Assembly (NCBI GenBank): GCA_041596515.1
Contig: JBFHIJ010000004.1
Coordinates: forward strand, 77,719 to 141,718
Reading direction: 5' to 3'
Source of the DNA: JBFHIJ01 sp041596515
GTDB taxonomy: Bacteria > Bacteroidota > Ignavibacteria > Kapaibacteriales > UBA2268
DNA length: 64,000 nt
Of this stretch, positions 45,270 through 53,428 are shown piece by piece; within the stretch, counting starts at the first letter, position 1, and every line of letters starts with the position of its first letter. Position numbers and translations under genes: made by a program. Below the pieces are notes generated by a model. The model was given only the letters and a program-made list of their open reading frames with translations. It did no database searches and was not told the DNA's origin.

Positions 45270-46790
45270 ATGAATGGTCACTCAAAAGATATGATATTGA
45301 TTGTGGATGACATTAATGAAAATTTGCAACTATTGGCTACTTATTTGAATAGGCAAGGATATGAAATAGCATTAGCGAATAGTGGTAAAAGCGCATTAGA
45401 AGTCTTGGGAAGTTTAACACCTGATTTGATTTTATTAGATATCATGATGCCTGAAATGGATGGCTATGAGACTTGTGAAAGGATTAAATCTAAAAATATT
45501 TTAAAAGATATTCCTATTATTTTTCTTACTGCTAAAACTGACAATGATTCTATTCTAAACGCATTTGAAAAAGGTGCTGTTGATTATATTACTAAGCCTG
45601 TAAATGTTGCAGAACTATTAGTAAGGATAAAAACACATATCAACCTTAAACATTCTCAAGAAATACTTATTCAGTATAACGATAGATTACAGACCTTGTT
45701 GAAAGATCGTGCTGAATTTATGGGTATTGCTGCTCATGATATGAAAAATCCTTTAAATGCTATAATTGCGTATTCTGATTTGTTGATAAATACTCTCAAC
45801 ACTACTAAATTTAGTAAGCAAGACACTGTTTCTAAGCTAAGTATCATTAAGAATAGTGCAAGTTTTATGCTTGATTCAGTTACTGAATTACTCAATCATG
45901 ATATCATAGAAGCGGGATATAGAGAACTGAATTTCCAACATTATTCGCCTATGAAGATAGTACAAACTATTCTAATTAATAATTTACTCTGGGCTGAATC
46001 AAAAAGTATAAGAATAAAGTATATTAAGTATCCTGATTTCGATGTCTTACTTGATGAAGATGCAACAAGAGACATATACCAAAATATAGTCTCTAACGCA
46101 TTAAAATACTCAAATCATAACTCTAATGTATGGGTTTCTTTATCCCGTTTTCAAAATAATGGTGAGCATTATTTGAGGTTTTCAGTTAAAGATAAAGGAC
46201 AGGGAATATCTAAAGATGAACAAAGCAAGTTGTTTCAAAAAATGCAGAAACTATCATCCCGACCTACAGCAGGTGAGGGGTCTACCGGAATGGGGCTCTA
46301 TATTGTCAAGAAACTTACAGAGTTACACGGTGGTAGAGTAGATGTTAAAACAGAGTTAGGCAAAGGTACTGAGTTTATAGTAGATTTACCGATAGAGGAC
46401 TTTACAAACTTGAATTACTTGAAGTACTATGATAATATTAATTATGAAAAAGACTTTTCTATTTTTGGCTCTTCGGAACATACTGATAAGAAAAAATGGA
46501 ACTATCTTGAGGATTTAACACTTGAACTTGAGTCTATAAGCAAAGAAAAGGTTAAGATTAATTCCGAAAGGCTTATGGATTCCTATTATTACATTCGTAA
46601 AACAAATGTGATTAATGACATCAGAAAATTTGCTTCAGAAATTAGAAATTTTGGAGAAGAGATAAAAAGTGTAGTCTTCTTAGAATATGGTGATGAACTG
46701 AATAAACTTGCCATAACATTTGATATAGAGAATCTTCCGGCATTATTAGATTTTTTTCCTATACTTTTAAATACTGCCTTAAAGAAATAA
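45270..46790 (+). CDS. REC-histidine kinase, second pair of the island, with tail
   Basis: The 506-residue soluble protein has a receiver (residues 6-125: VDD, Asp57 in LILLDIMMP, Lys109 in ITKP), HisKA with GIAAHDMKNPLN (His156), and an ATPase domain (NIVSNALKYS; DKGQGI; STGMGLYIV). It then has a tail of about 95 residues (410-502; NDIRKFASEIRNFG, LEYGDELNKLAITFDIENLPALLDFF). The first 370 residues are a close paralogue of the 39822 gene (IIFLTAK, GAVDYITKP and LKHSQEI align), so the pair arose by duplication; only this copy has the tail. Confidence 0.92.
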   Translation: MNGHSKDMILIVDDINENLQLLATYLNRQGYEIALANSGKSALEVLGSLTPDLILLDIMMPEMDGYETCERIKSKNILKDIPIIFLTAKTDNDSILNAFEKGAVDYITKPVNVAELLVRIKTHINLKHSQEILIQYNDRLQTLLKDRAEFMGIAAHDMKNPLNAIIAYSDLLINTLNTTKFSKQDTVSKLSIIKNSASFMLDSVTELLNHDIIEAGYRELNFQHYSPMKIVQTILINNLLWAESKSIRIKYIKYPDFDVLLDEDATRDIYQNIVSNALKYSNHNSNVWVSLSRFQNNGEHYLRFSVKDKGQGISKDEQSKLFQKMQKLSSRPTAGEGSTGMGLYIVKKLTELHGGRVDVKTELGKGTEFIVDLPIEDFTNLNYLKYYDNINYEKDFSIFGSSEHTDKKKWNYLEDLTLELESISKEKVKINSERLMDSYYYIRKTNVINDIRKFASEIRNFGEEIKSVVFLEYGDELNKLAITFDIENLPALLDFFPILLNTALKK

Positions 46791-46862
46791 AGTATTCACT
46801 TACCTCAAATAAATTTGCAAAATATAATTATATCTTGTATTTTGTCATAGGTAGTTATAGGT

Positions 46863-47096
46863 ATGGGAAGATATATGGAAATTTCTACGTATTCAAGAAA
46901 AAGCAAGTCTTTTGAATATTTAAAACTTGTGGCAATTTTTACTTTTGGTTGGATATTAAGTATTGTTATTAATACTATTTTATCCAATTTATTCCCGATT
47001 GATAAAGCCAAGCTAATTACGCTTTGCATAATGGTGCCGTACTTAGTTATAGTTGGTATGTTTATTAGGACTAAAAGGCTCTTTGGCTTACATTAG
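46863..47096 (+). CDS. Small two-helix membrane protein
   Basis: The 77-residue frame has two hydrophobic helices (about 20-41 and 50-66) between basic ends, a plausible inner-membrane protein. No domain is recognised. It lies 72 bases after the signalling island and runs into a strong terminator. There is no clear ribosome-binding site, so it may be spurious, but its hydrophobicity pattern and position favour a real gene. Confidence 0.5.
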   Translation: MGRYMEISTYSRKSKSFEYLKLVAIFTFGWILSIVINTILSNLFPIDKAKLITLCIMVPYLVIVGMFIRTKRLFGLH

Positions 47097-47101
47097 ATAA
47101 G

Positions 47102-47145
47102 AGCATTGGCTGACACTATATATGTCAGCCAATGCTTTAATATTT
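47102..47145 (+). terminator. Strong terminator hairpin closing the signalling region
   Basis: AGCATTGGCTGACA pairs perfectly with TGTCAGCCAATGCT over 14 bases with a CTATATA loop, followed by TTAATATTTT. Confidence 0.8.
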
Positions 47146-47301
47146 TATCTCCTCATTTTGCATTTCCATTCGCCGACAAGTATTTACAGTGAACATGTAA
47201 ACTCTTAAAGCTCAAATAATTACATTGATGATAGTGTAAATTATAGCACTTATAGTTTAAGATATATTATAAACTACTTTTAGAAATTAAGCTATAATAT
47301 T

Positions 47302-47309
47302 TATATTTG
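47302..47309 (+). promoter_or_regulatory. Candidate -7 element of the shikimate operon
   Basis: TATATTTG, an exact TAnnTTTG match 27 bases before ATG 47337. The upstream -33 region has only TTT, so it is a moderate call. It overlaps the spurious upstream TTG start at 47307. Confidence 0.4.
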
Positions 47310-47336
47310 CTAAAAATAGATAAGAGAGTATTAGAT

Positions 47337-48590
47337 ATGTTGAAGTTTGCTGTTGTTGGGAGTCCTATTCTGCATAGTTTAAGCCCTCAAATACATAACT
47401 ATATGTATCAGTATAACGGTTCAGATAGTAAATATATTAAAATAGTATCGAATAATATTTATTCGATTAATAATATTATAAATCATATAGGACTTGATGG
47501 AATAAATATTACTGCTCCCTATAAAACTAAGCTTGCTCAACAATATAACTCTATTTTACCTGTTATTAATACCATAGATTTTAGGAACAACAGTACATAT
47601 AATACTGATATTCTTGCTTTGAAAGAAATAATTGAAAAGCATAATGTCAGAGATGTGATAGTGATAGGTGGTGGAGATTCATCTTATTCAGCTGCAAAAG
47701 CGGCTTCTGAATTAGGCAAACAGGTAAAAGTTTTAAGCAGGAATCCACGAAATATAAAAAGTAATTATAAACTTGATAAAGTAAAATACTACTCTTATTC
47801 AGATAATAAAAGAGTAAAAGAGAATGTAATATTCATTTCTACAATTCCATCAATACATAATGTAAATTTAGACTTGTTGCATATCAAACAATCTGATATC
47901 GTTATTGATGCTTTGTATTATAATAATACGCTATGTAATTACACAAAGTATCGTAATGCAATATATTGCAATGGTATAGAGTGGTTAGTTAAACAAGCTG
48001 CCTTTGCAAATAGTGTGTGGAATCCTTTAGAAATACAATTTGATATAGAAAATAAGATTATAGAACAATTATCTTCGTTCATCAGGCCTCGTAAAAAGAA
48101 AATAGCACTAATTGGATTTATGGGAGCAGGTAAGAGTACAATCGGAAAGGAGCTAGCAAAGTCTTTGGGTTGGAATTATTTTGATATAGATGAACGCATT
48201 GAAAAACAAGAGAATACAACAATAATAGAAGTTTTTAGAACTAAGGGTGAAAAATACTTTCGTAACTTAGAACAGCAATTTTTGATACAAAGCTCTGCAT
48301 TAGAGAAGTGTATTGTATCTTGCGGGGGTGGAATTATTGAAGATTTAAATAATTTAAAATATTTTAAAGATTTCGACCATGTGTTTTGGATATACCGAGA
48401 TATAAATGGCTATAAACATCTAATTAAGTCTGACAATAGACCTCTTTGGGATGATAATATAGATGAGTTGTTTGAATCAAGAAAAGAAAAATATTTCCAG
48501 TTCTGCACTTCAATAGTGGATAATATTCAGAGCAAAGAAGATACTGTTAACATGCTTAAAAATGAGATAGAACTATACTATGGGAAGTAA
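47337..48590 (+). CDS. Shikimate dehydrogenase-shikimate kinase fusion (AroE-AroK)
   Basis: A 417-residue bifunctional enzyme. Residues 1-240 are AroE, which reduces 3-dehydroshikimate with NADPH: SPILHSLSP substrate motif, catalytic Lys63 in NITAPYKTK, Asp91 in TYNTDILAL, and the dinucleotide loop VIGGGDSSYSAAKAA. Residues 250-417 are AroK, which phosphorylates shikimate: Walker A GFMGAGKST (about 260), DIDERIE, FRTKGEKYFRNLE, CGGGI and the lid Arg. AroE and AroK catalyse consecutive steps. The AroE part is short for the family. ATG 47337 is chosen because the upstream TTG lies in the -7 element. The 3' end overlaps aroA by 11 bases. Confidence 0.95.
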   Translation: MLKFAVVGSPILHSLSPQIHNYMYQYNGSDSKYIKIVSNNIYSINNIINHIGLDGINITAPYKTKLAQQYNSILPVINTIDFRNNSTYNTDILALKEIIEKHNVRDVIVIGGGDSSYSAAKAASELGKQVKVLSRNPRNIKSNYKLDKVKYYSYSDNKRVKENVIFISTIPSIHNVNLDLLHIKQSDIVIDALYYNNTLCNYTKYRNAIYCNGIEWLVKQAAFANSVWNPLEIQFDIENKIIEQLSSFIRPRKKKIALIGFMGAGKSTIGKELAKSLGWNYFDIDERIEKQENTTIIEVFRTKGEKYFRNLEQQFLIQSSALEKCIVSCGGGIIEDLNNLKYFKDFDHVFWIYRDINGYKHLIKSDNRPLWDDNIDELFESRKEKYFQFCTSIVDNIQSKEDTVNMLKNEIELYYGK

Positions 48591-49833
48591 TCAGTATATA
48601 GCAACAAATGGTAGGGCTCATGGGACAATCGATATTATTGGATCTAAAAGTATATCTCAAAGAGCTATATGGGCTGCAACACTTGCTAATGGTACATCGG
48701 AAATACTAAATTATTCAAGCTGCCAAGATGTAAATACATTACTAGATATCATAGTAAAACTTGGAGCGGAAGTAGAAACAAGTCCAAATAAAATATTAAT
48801 CACAGGTATTACTAATTATGTTGATAGGGATTATAATAATCTACTTGTTTATTGCAATGAATCCGGTTTTTGTTTGCGTTCTGCACTTCCAATCTTAGCT
48901 GCAAATGGTTCCTATATTATGATTAGTGGAAAACAATCGTTAATGACTCGCAATATTGGTAAAGAAATCAATGAGATAGGGTATTGTGTTAACTATATAA
49001 ATACTGAATATAAATATAGTATTGTTGATGCTTTGAAACCTGAGATTCTAAATTTTGAAAATCCTGATAGTTCACAGTTGATTTCAGGATTACTTTACGC
49101 TTTGCCTTTGCTCAAATATGAGAGTATAATCAAAATCAATAATCCTGTTTCTATGCCATATATTAAAATGACCATAGATGTTCTAAAATCTTTTAATATT
49201 AATATTGAATCTAAACTATCAACTGAATATTATATCAGTGGTAGTCAGAAATATATACCGACTAAATATATAGTGGAAGGTGACTTTAGCGGTGCTGCAT
49301 TTTTTGCTGTAGCAGCAGCAATATCAGGAGAGTTGGAACTATATAATATTAGTATTACTAGTATTCAGGGTGACAAATCAATTCTAAAAATTTTGAAAAG
49401 TGTAGGTGCAGATGTTGTAAGTACTGAAAATAGTATCATAATCAAACGCAATAAGTTATTAGCATTTAAATATGATGCAACACATACACCTGATTTGTTT
49501 CCACCATTGATTGTTCTAGCTTGCAATTGTGATGGTATTTCATCTATTAAAGGTGTAAATAGATTATTAGAAAAAGAATCCAATAGGAGAGATGCCCTTA
49601 TAACAGAGTTCTCTAAATTAGGTGCAAAAATAAAATATATGGGCGACGAAATGATTATAGAAGGGACATTATTATCAGGTGCAGAAGTAGACTCAAATAA
49701 TGATCATAGGATAGCTATGGCACTTGCAATCTCTGCATTAAATAGCAGAGGTAATGTATTGATAAATAATGCGGATAGTGTAAATAAATCATACCCGGAC
49801 TTTTACAAGCAATTAGAGTTAATAAAGAGATAA
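48580..49833 (+). CDS. aroA: 3-phosphoshikimate 1-carboxyvinyltransferase (EPSP synthase)
   Basis: The 417-residue enzyme joins phosphoenolpyruvate to shikimate-3-phosphate. Visible sites: GSKSISQRAI (the catalytic Lys-Ser loop), the ESGFCLRSALPIL region replacing the usual GTAMR motif, SSQLISGLLYALPLL, DFSGAAFFAVAAAI, the TPDLFPPL catalytic Asp segment, and the final DHRIAMALAI. The GNAGTAMR-like motif (here NESGFCLRS) is divergent. The order aroEK-aroA-aroC gives the last steps from dehydroshikimate to chorismate. The four-base gap to aroC indicates coupling. Confidence 0.95.
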   Translation: MGSNQYIATNGRAHGTIDIIGSKSISQRAIWAATLANGTSEILNYSSCQDVNTLLDIIVKLGAEVETSPNKILITGITNYVDRDYNNLLVYCNESGFCLRSALPILAANGSYIMISGKQSLMTRNIGKEINEIGYCVNYINTEYKYSIVDALKPEILNFENPDSSQLISGLLYALPLLKYESIIKINNPVSMPYIKMTIDVLKSFNINIESKLSTEYYISGSQKYIPTKYIVEGDFSGAAFFAVAAAISGELELYNISITSIQGDKSILKILKSVGADVVSTENSIIIKRNKLLAFKYDATHTPDLFPPLIVLACNCDGISSIKGVNRLLEKESNRRDALITEFSKLGAKIKYMGDEMIIEGTLLSGAEVDSNNDHRIAMALAISALNSRGNVLINNADSVNKSYPDFYKQLELIKR

Positions 49834-49836
49834 AAT

Positions 49837-50820
49837 ATGAATAGTATTGGAAGATTATATAAAGTTGAAATCTTTGGTGAATCGCACGGTATAGGTGTAG
49901 GAATCCTAATTGATGGAATTCCGGCTGGCATAAACATTAGCTCAGAAGAATTTGAAAATGATTTGAAAAGACGAATGCCAAAAATAGAGGGGACGACAAA
50001 TAGGAGTGATACCTTACTGCCAAAAATTATTTCAGGTGAATATCAAGGTAAAACAACCGGGTCACCTATGTTATTACTTTTTGAAAATAATGATATACAA
50101 AGTAAGGATTATAAAAATCTTATAAAAACTCCACGACCTGGGCACTCTGATTTTGTTGCTATTAAAAAATATAATAGTTTTCATAATCCAAATGGTGGTG
50201 GTCATTTCTCCGGAAGACTGACAGCTGGAATTGTAGCAGCAGGAGTTATTGCTAAAAAAATATTAAACAAAGTTGAGATTGACGCAAGAATATTATCAAT
50301 TCATGGGAGTGCTGATATTGATAAAGAAATTGAGAAAGCAATAGCGAAAAAAGATTCAGTAGGAGGTATAGTAGAATGTACTATAAAAGGCTTAGAGATA
50401 GGCATCGGAGAGCCTTTCTTTGATAGTATAGAGTCTTGCATATCTCACATTGTTTTCTCAATTCCAGGAGTGAAAGGGATAGAGTTTGGTTCAGGTTTTT
50501 CAGCTGCAGATATGTATGGCTCAGAACATAATGATATTCTTATTTCTAATGATGGAGTTACAAAAACTAATAATTCAGGAGGTATCAGCGGAGGTATCAG
50601 TAATGGAAATAATATCATCTTTAGAGTTGCTATAAAACCTACCAGTAGCATACCGAAGCAACAGGAAACTATTAACGTTAGTACTGGACAAAAAGATACC
50701 ATAGTAATAAAAGGTAGGCACGATGCATGTATAGCTTTAAGAGTGCCGGTAATCATTGAAGCCGCAGCCGCTATAGTTTTAGCAGACTTAAAATTAATAC
50801 GCCAAAGCCAAATAGTTTAG
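49837..50820 (+). CDS. aroC: Chorismate synthase
   Basis: The 327-residue FMN-dependent enzyme makes chorismate by eliminating phosphate from EPSP. Signatures: FGESHGIGVGILIDGIP at the N terminus, RPGHSDFVAIKKY and HNPNGGGHFSGRLTAGIVAAG in the middle, and the GGISGGISNG loop with Arg of KGRHDACIALRVPVIIEAAAAIVLAD near the end. It is somewhat shorter than most family members (about 350-390). It is the last gene of the shikimate operon and its stop overlaps the convergent surface-protein gene by four bases. Confidence 0.96.
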   Translation: MNSIGRLYKVEIFGESHGIGVGILIDGIPAGINISSEEFENDLKRRMPKIEGTTNRSDTLLPKIISGEYQGKTTGSPMLLLFENNDIQSKDYKNLIKTPRPGHSDFVAIKKYNSFHNPNGGGHFSGRLTAGIVAAGVIAKKILNKVEIDARILSIHGSADIDKEIEKAIAKKDSVGGIVECTIKGLEIGIGEPFFDSIESCISHIVFSIPGVKGIEFGSGFSAADMYGSEHNDILISNDGVTKTNNSGGISGGISNGNNIIFRVAIKPTSSIPKQQETINVSTGQKDTIVIKGRHDACIALRVPVIIEAAAAIVLADLKLIRQSQIV

Positions 50821-52424
50821 TCTATCTTGTATATCTTTAGATGTTTAGCCAAAAGCCCTGCTTTAACTTTCAAGAAATATACACCTGAAGGGATATCTTT
50901 GATATTCGCTTCAAATTCTGTAGTCCCATCCGAGATAGTACCAAGATAAATAGATTTTACTAAATTTCCCTGAGTGTCAAATAATGCCAAATCTCCTGTT
51001 GTTTCAAATGGAACTGTGAGTGTGCAAACTACCATATCTTTTGCTGGATTTTTTGATGATATTGCAGCACTATATTTATCACCTATATTGAATGCAAACA
51101 AATCAGATGCACACATCTGTAATGCTGTATATGTAGTGTCAGAGACAAAACTAATACACCTTGTAGAATAAGGGGAATTCTTTACTTGGGCGGTCATTTT
51201 AGGATTAACATCGTTTCCCCATAAGAAACAGCATTCTAAAGTACCTAAATTAACATTAGAGCCGATAGATCCACTTTCTGATATAAATTCTAAATTCAAT
51301 AAACTTGTTTTAGAATCATAATTTACATTTACTTCAAAATCATCTGTTAAATTGCTTTTAAAATCAAAGAATTCATACATTTTAGAATCCAGATTTATGT
51401 CAATAGAAAATGAATCTAAATTATAAATATCCCAAGAGTTAGAAGATATTATTATATCTATCTTTATAGTATCATTTAAATCGTATATATCCTTATCTTT
51501 TACTAATTGTAGGTTGTAATATTTTCTTACTTCTTCAGGAAAAGTAAAAGATTTTGTAGAATTATAACCTAGTATATCGGTAGCAGTAATAGCAAGATTA
51601 ACATTCTGATTAATATCATCAACTGTCATAAGAAATTGGTAGTTATATTTTTCAATTATATTGTAGAATCCTGTTGTATCACAAGAAATATTGCTGTTAT
51701 TATCAAAAGAAAGAGAAGATATACCGGTTGAATCAGTTATAGAAACTAAATATTCTCCACAAGCTATTTCATTTATTGTGATTTTGGGATTACCGTCATT
51801 ATTAATTGGTTTGAATCCTAAGGAAGTAGTGTGTCCGTATGAAATATATTCTCCAAATCCGTATAAACAAGAGCCAAATTTTAAGTCTCCTTCTATTATA
51901 TGATTACCTTGTTTAAGTGGTAATCGCAACCAATATAAATCTTCTCCCGTAATTTTATTCAGTAGCAATTCCGGATAATAATTATACAAAGCTTCTCCAT
52001 CTATTCTGATCGTTTTCAAAAGGTCGATGTCAGTATCTTTAGCATCTACAATTAAATTAGCAAAACTTTCGTCAATTTTGCTGCTATACCCAGGCACATT
52101 AAAGACAGTATAATTTACATATTGTTCAGTTGGGACAGCTAAGGTCATAAATGGATCGTATTTGCTATTGTAATCCCAATCTGCTGAATAGCAATATTGC
52201 ATTAACATAAATGGTTTATTTGATTCCCAAATTGATATACCTCTTATAGATTTGTTTTTAGTTAAACCTACACTTTTTGAATTATATTCAAAGAATTCGT
52301 TAGCATCTACCTCAAATGTTAATTCATCATATAGCTCCCCGGTTTCAAAACTATAATATTTACAAGTAACTATAGTACCATTTTCCGAGGCAATCCCTCT
52401 AAAGTAATCTCCCCATTTCTCAAT
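50817..52424 (-). pseudogene. Detached C-terminal part of the IgGFc/T9SS gene
   Basis: Reads from just after the TGA to the original stop. A weak internal start at ATG 52208 (463 residues, beginning MLMQYCYSADWD) has no signal peptide, so its product could not enter the T9SS pathway. It contains the second half of the IgGFc-like repeat, Ig-like domains and the sorting domain. Confidence 0.6.
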
Positions 52425-53282
52425 TCAAAAGTAAGATATTACATCATCTCTAAGAAGCTGAAGACATACATATTTCTTGCCCCATGCTGTTACAGGAGGT
52501 AGCATTTCTACTAAATGATCGGCACCATCGACACTAATATCTCCGGGAATAGGAGTACGTTGATGATAGGAAATAGCACCCACAGGTTTATTTGAGCTTA
52601 TCATAGTACCTGATAAATCTCTTTTTCTTATATTTTCTCCTTTAGATCTGAAAGAGAAAACTTGCCCTTTATTGAGAGTTACTTTTTCTATGTCTCCGAC
52701 TTGTTTGTTGTCGACCGTCGTTGTCCCAGGTTTTCCTTTGTATCGTATTGTAAGTTCTGTCTCGTCTTGATTAGCTATAATCAACATTCCTGAACCTTTC
52801 GGTCTGTTGTTGATTTGTTCTCCATCCCAATATGCAAGGTGAACGTAGTTAGTACCCCATGCCTTCACAGGAAAAACAATAAAAGAGTCACCTGTGTATG
52901 TTTTTGAATTGAGGATAGAAATACTAATGTCTCTATCAGAACTAATATGAAAAGTTTTATTGTTAATAACTCCAGTATTATAAACTTCTTGTGCATACTT
53001 ATTGCCGGGGTGTGAGAATTCCTTGTCTAAATCAATTTCTAATGTGTTGTTCGGATCGATTATATAATTTGTTTGCTTTCCTGCATATTCAACAGTAATC
53101 GTACTCTTAAGTACAGCTACAATGTAGAGTTTCAGAACATTGGTATTTGCGTCTGTTTTTTCATGGTCATTGGGTGGTATTGCAAACCAAAAATCTTTAC
53201 CATAAGAGGATATTTCTTGAGCTGATAAGCAATTTGTAGAATATATAAATATTGCGATAAGTAAAAATATTGTTTTTTTCAT
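52425..53282 (-). CDS. N-terminal IgGFc-binding-like fragment with signal peptide
   Basis: The 285-residue product of the intact 5' part: signal peptide MKKTIFLLIAIFIYSTNCLSA cut near residue 21, then the IgGFc-binding-protein N-terminal region (FWFAIPPNDH, FHISSDRDISISILN, SFIVFPVKAWGTNYVHLAYW). It ends in VISYF at the premature TGA. It may be exported but lacks a T9SS signal, so it could accumulate in the periplasm or be degraded. The ATG has AAAGGAAAAGGAC before it. Confidence 0.6.
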   Translation of the reverse strand: MKKTIFLLIAIFIYSTNCLSAQEISSYGKDFWFAIPPNDHEKTDANTNVLKLYIVAVLKSTITVEYAGKQTNYIIDPNNTLEIDLDKEFSHPGNKYAQEVYNTGVINNKTFHISSDRDISISILNSKTYTGDSFIVFPVKAWGTNYVHLAYWDGEQINNRPKGSGMLIIANQDETELTIRYKGKPGTTTVDNKQVGDIEKVTLNKGQVFSFRSKGENIRKRDLSGTMISSNKPVGAISYHQRTPIPGDISVDGADHLVEMLPPVTAWGKKYVCLQLLRDDVISYF

Positions 53283-53301
53283 GTCCTTTTCCTTTAAATG
53301 A

Positions 53302-53347
53302 GCTTGCTACAAAATATCGGTATCCCATCGACATATTTGTAGCAAGC
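53302..53347. repeat. Inverted repeat in the leader of the IgGFc gene
   Basis: GCTTGCTACAAA (53302-53313) and TTTGTAGCAAGC (53336-53347) are a perfect 12-base inverted repeat with a 22-base loop. On the minus strand it falls about 20 bases before the ATG with no T run. A second stem, TTTTTAGAT/ATCTAAAAA (53361-53393), is next to it. It could be the end of the preceding transcript or a translation control structure. Confidence 0.55.
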
Positions 53348-53428
53348 ATTAAAGATTCATTTTTTAGATAGCTATCCTGTTTGAATCTAAAAATATAAAC
53401 ACACCAATAGATTATTCGTTGCAAATTT

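Larger units (their letters stand above)
50817..53282 (-). pseudogene. IgGFc-binding/T9SS surface protein interrupted by in-frame TGA
   Basis: The region from ATG 53282 to the stop at 50817 is a single continuous frame of 822 codons broken once, by a TGA at 52425-52427. Before it: signal peptide, IgGFc-binding-like N-terminal domain (GKDFWFAIPPND; VEMLPPVTAWGKKYVCLQL). After it, with no frame change: GDYFRGIASENG, SVGLTKNKSIRGISIWES, NKPFMLMQYCYSADWD, all typical of the same family, then a T9SS sorting domain (SGVYFLKVKAG). A seven-base direct repeat TTACTTT flanks the 20 bases that hold the TGA (27-base period), suggesting a small insertion or duplication. It could also be a sequencing error. 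Recoding is unlikely, since TGA ends other genes here. Confidence 0.75.

Noticed and set aside
52425..52427. TGA as selenocysteine or as a reassigned sense codon
   Set aside because: TGA clearly ends other genes here (for example recR), the family uses no selenocysteine, and no SECIS-like structure is evident.
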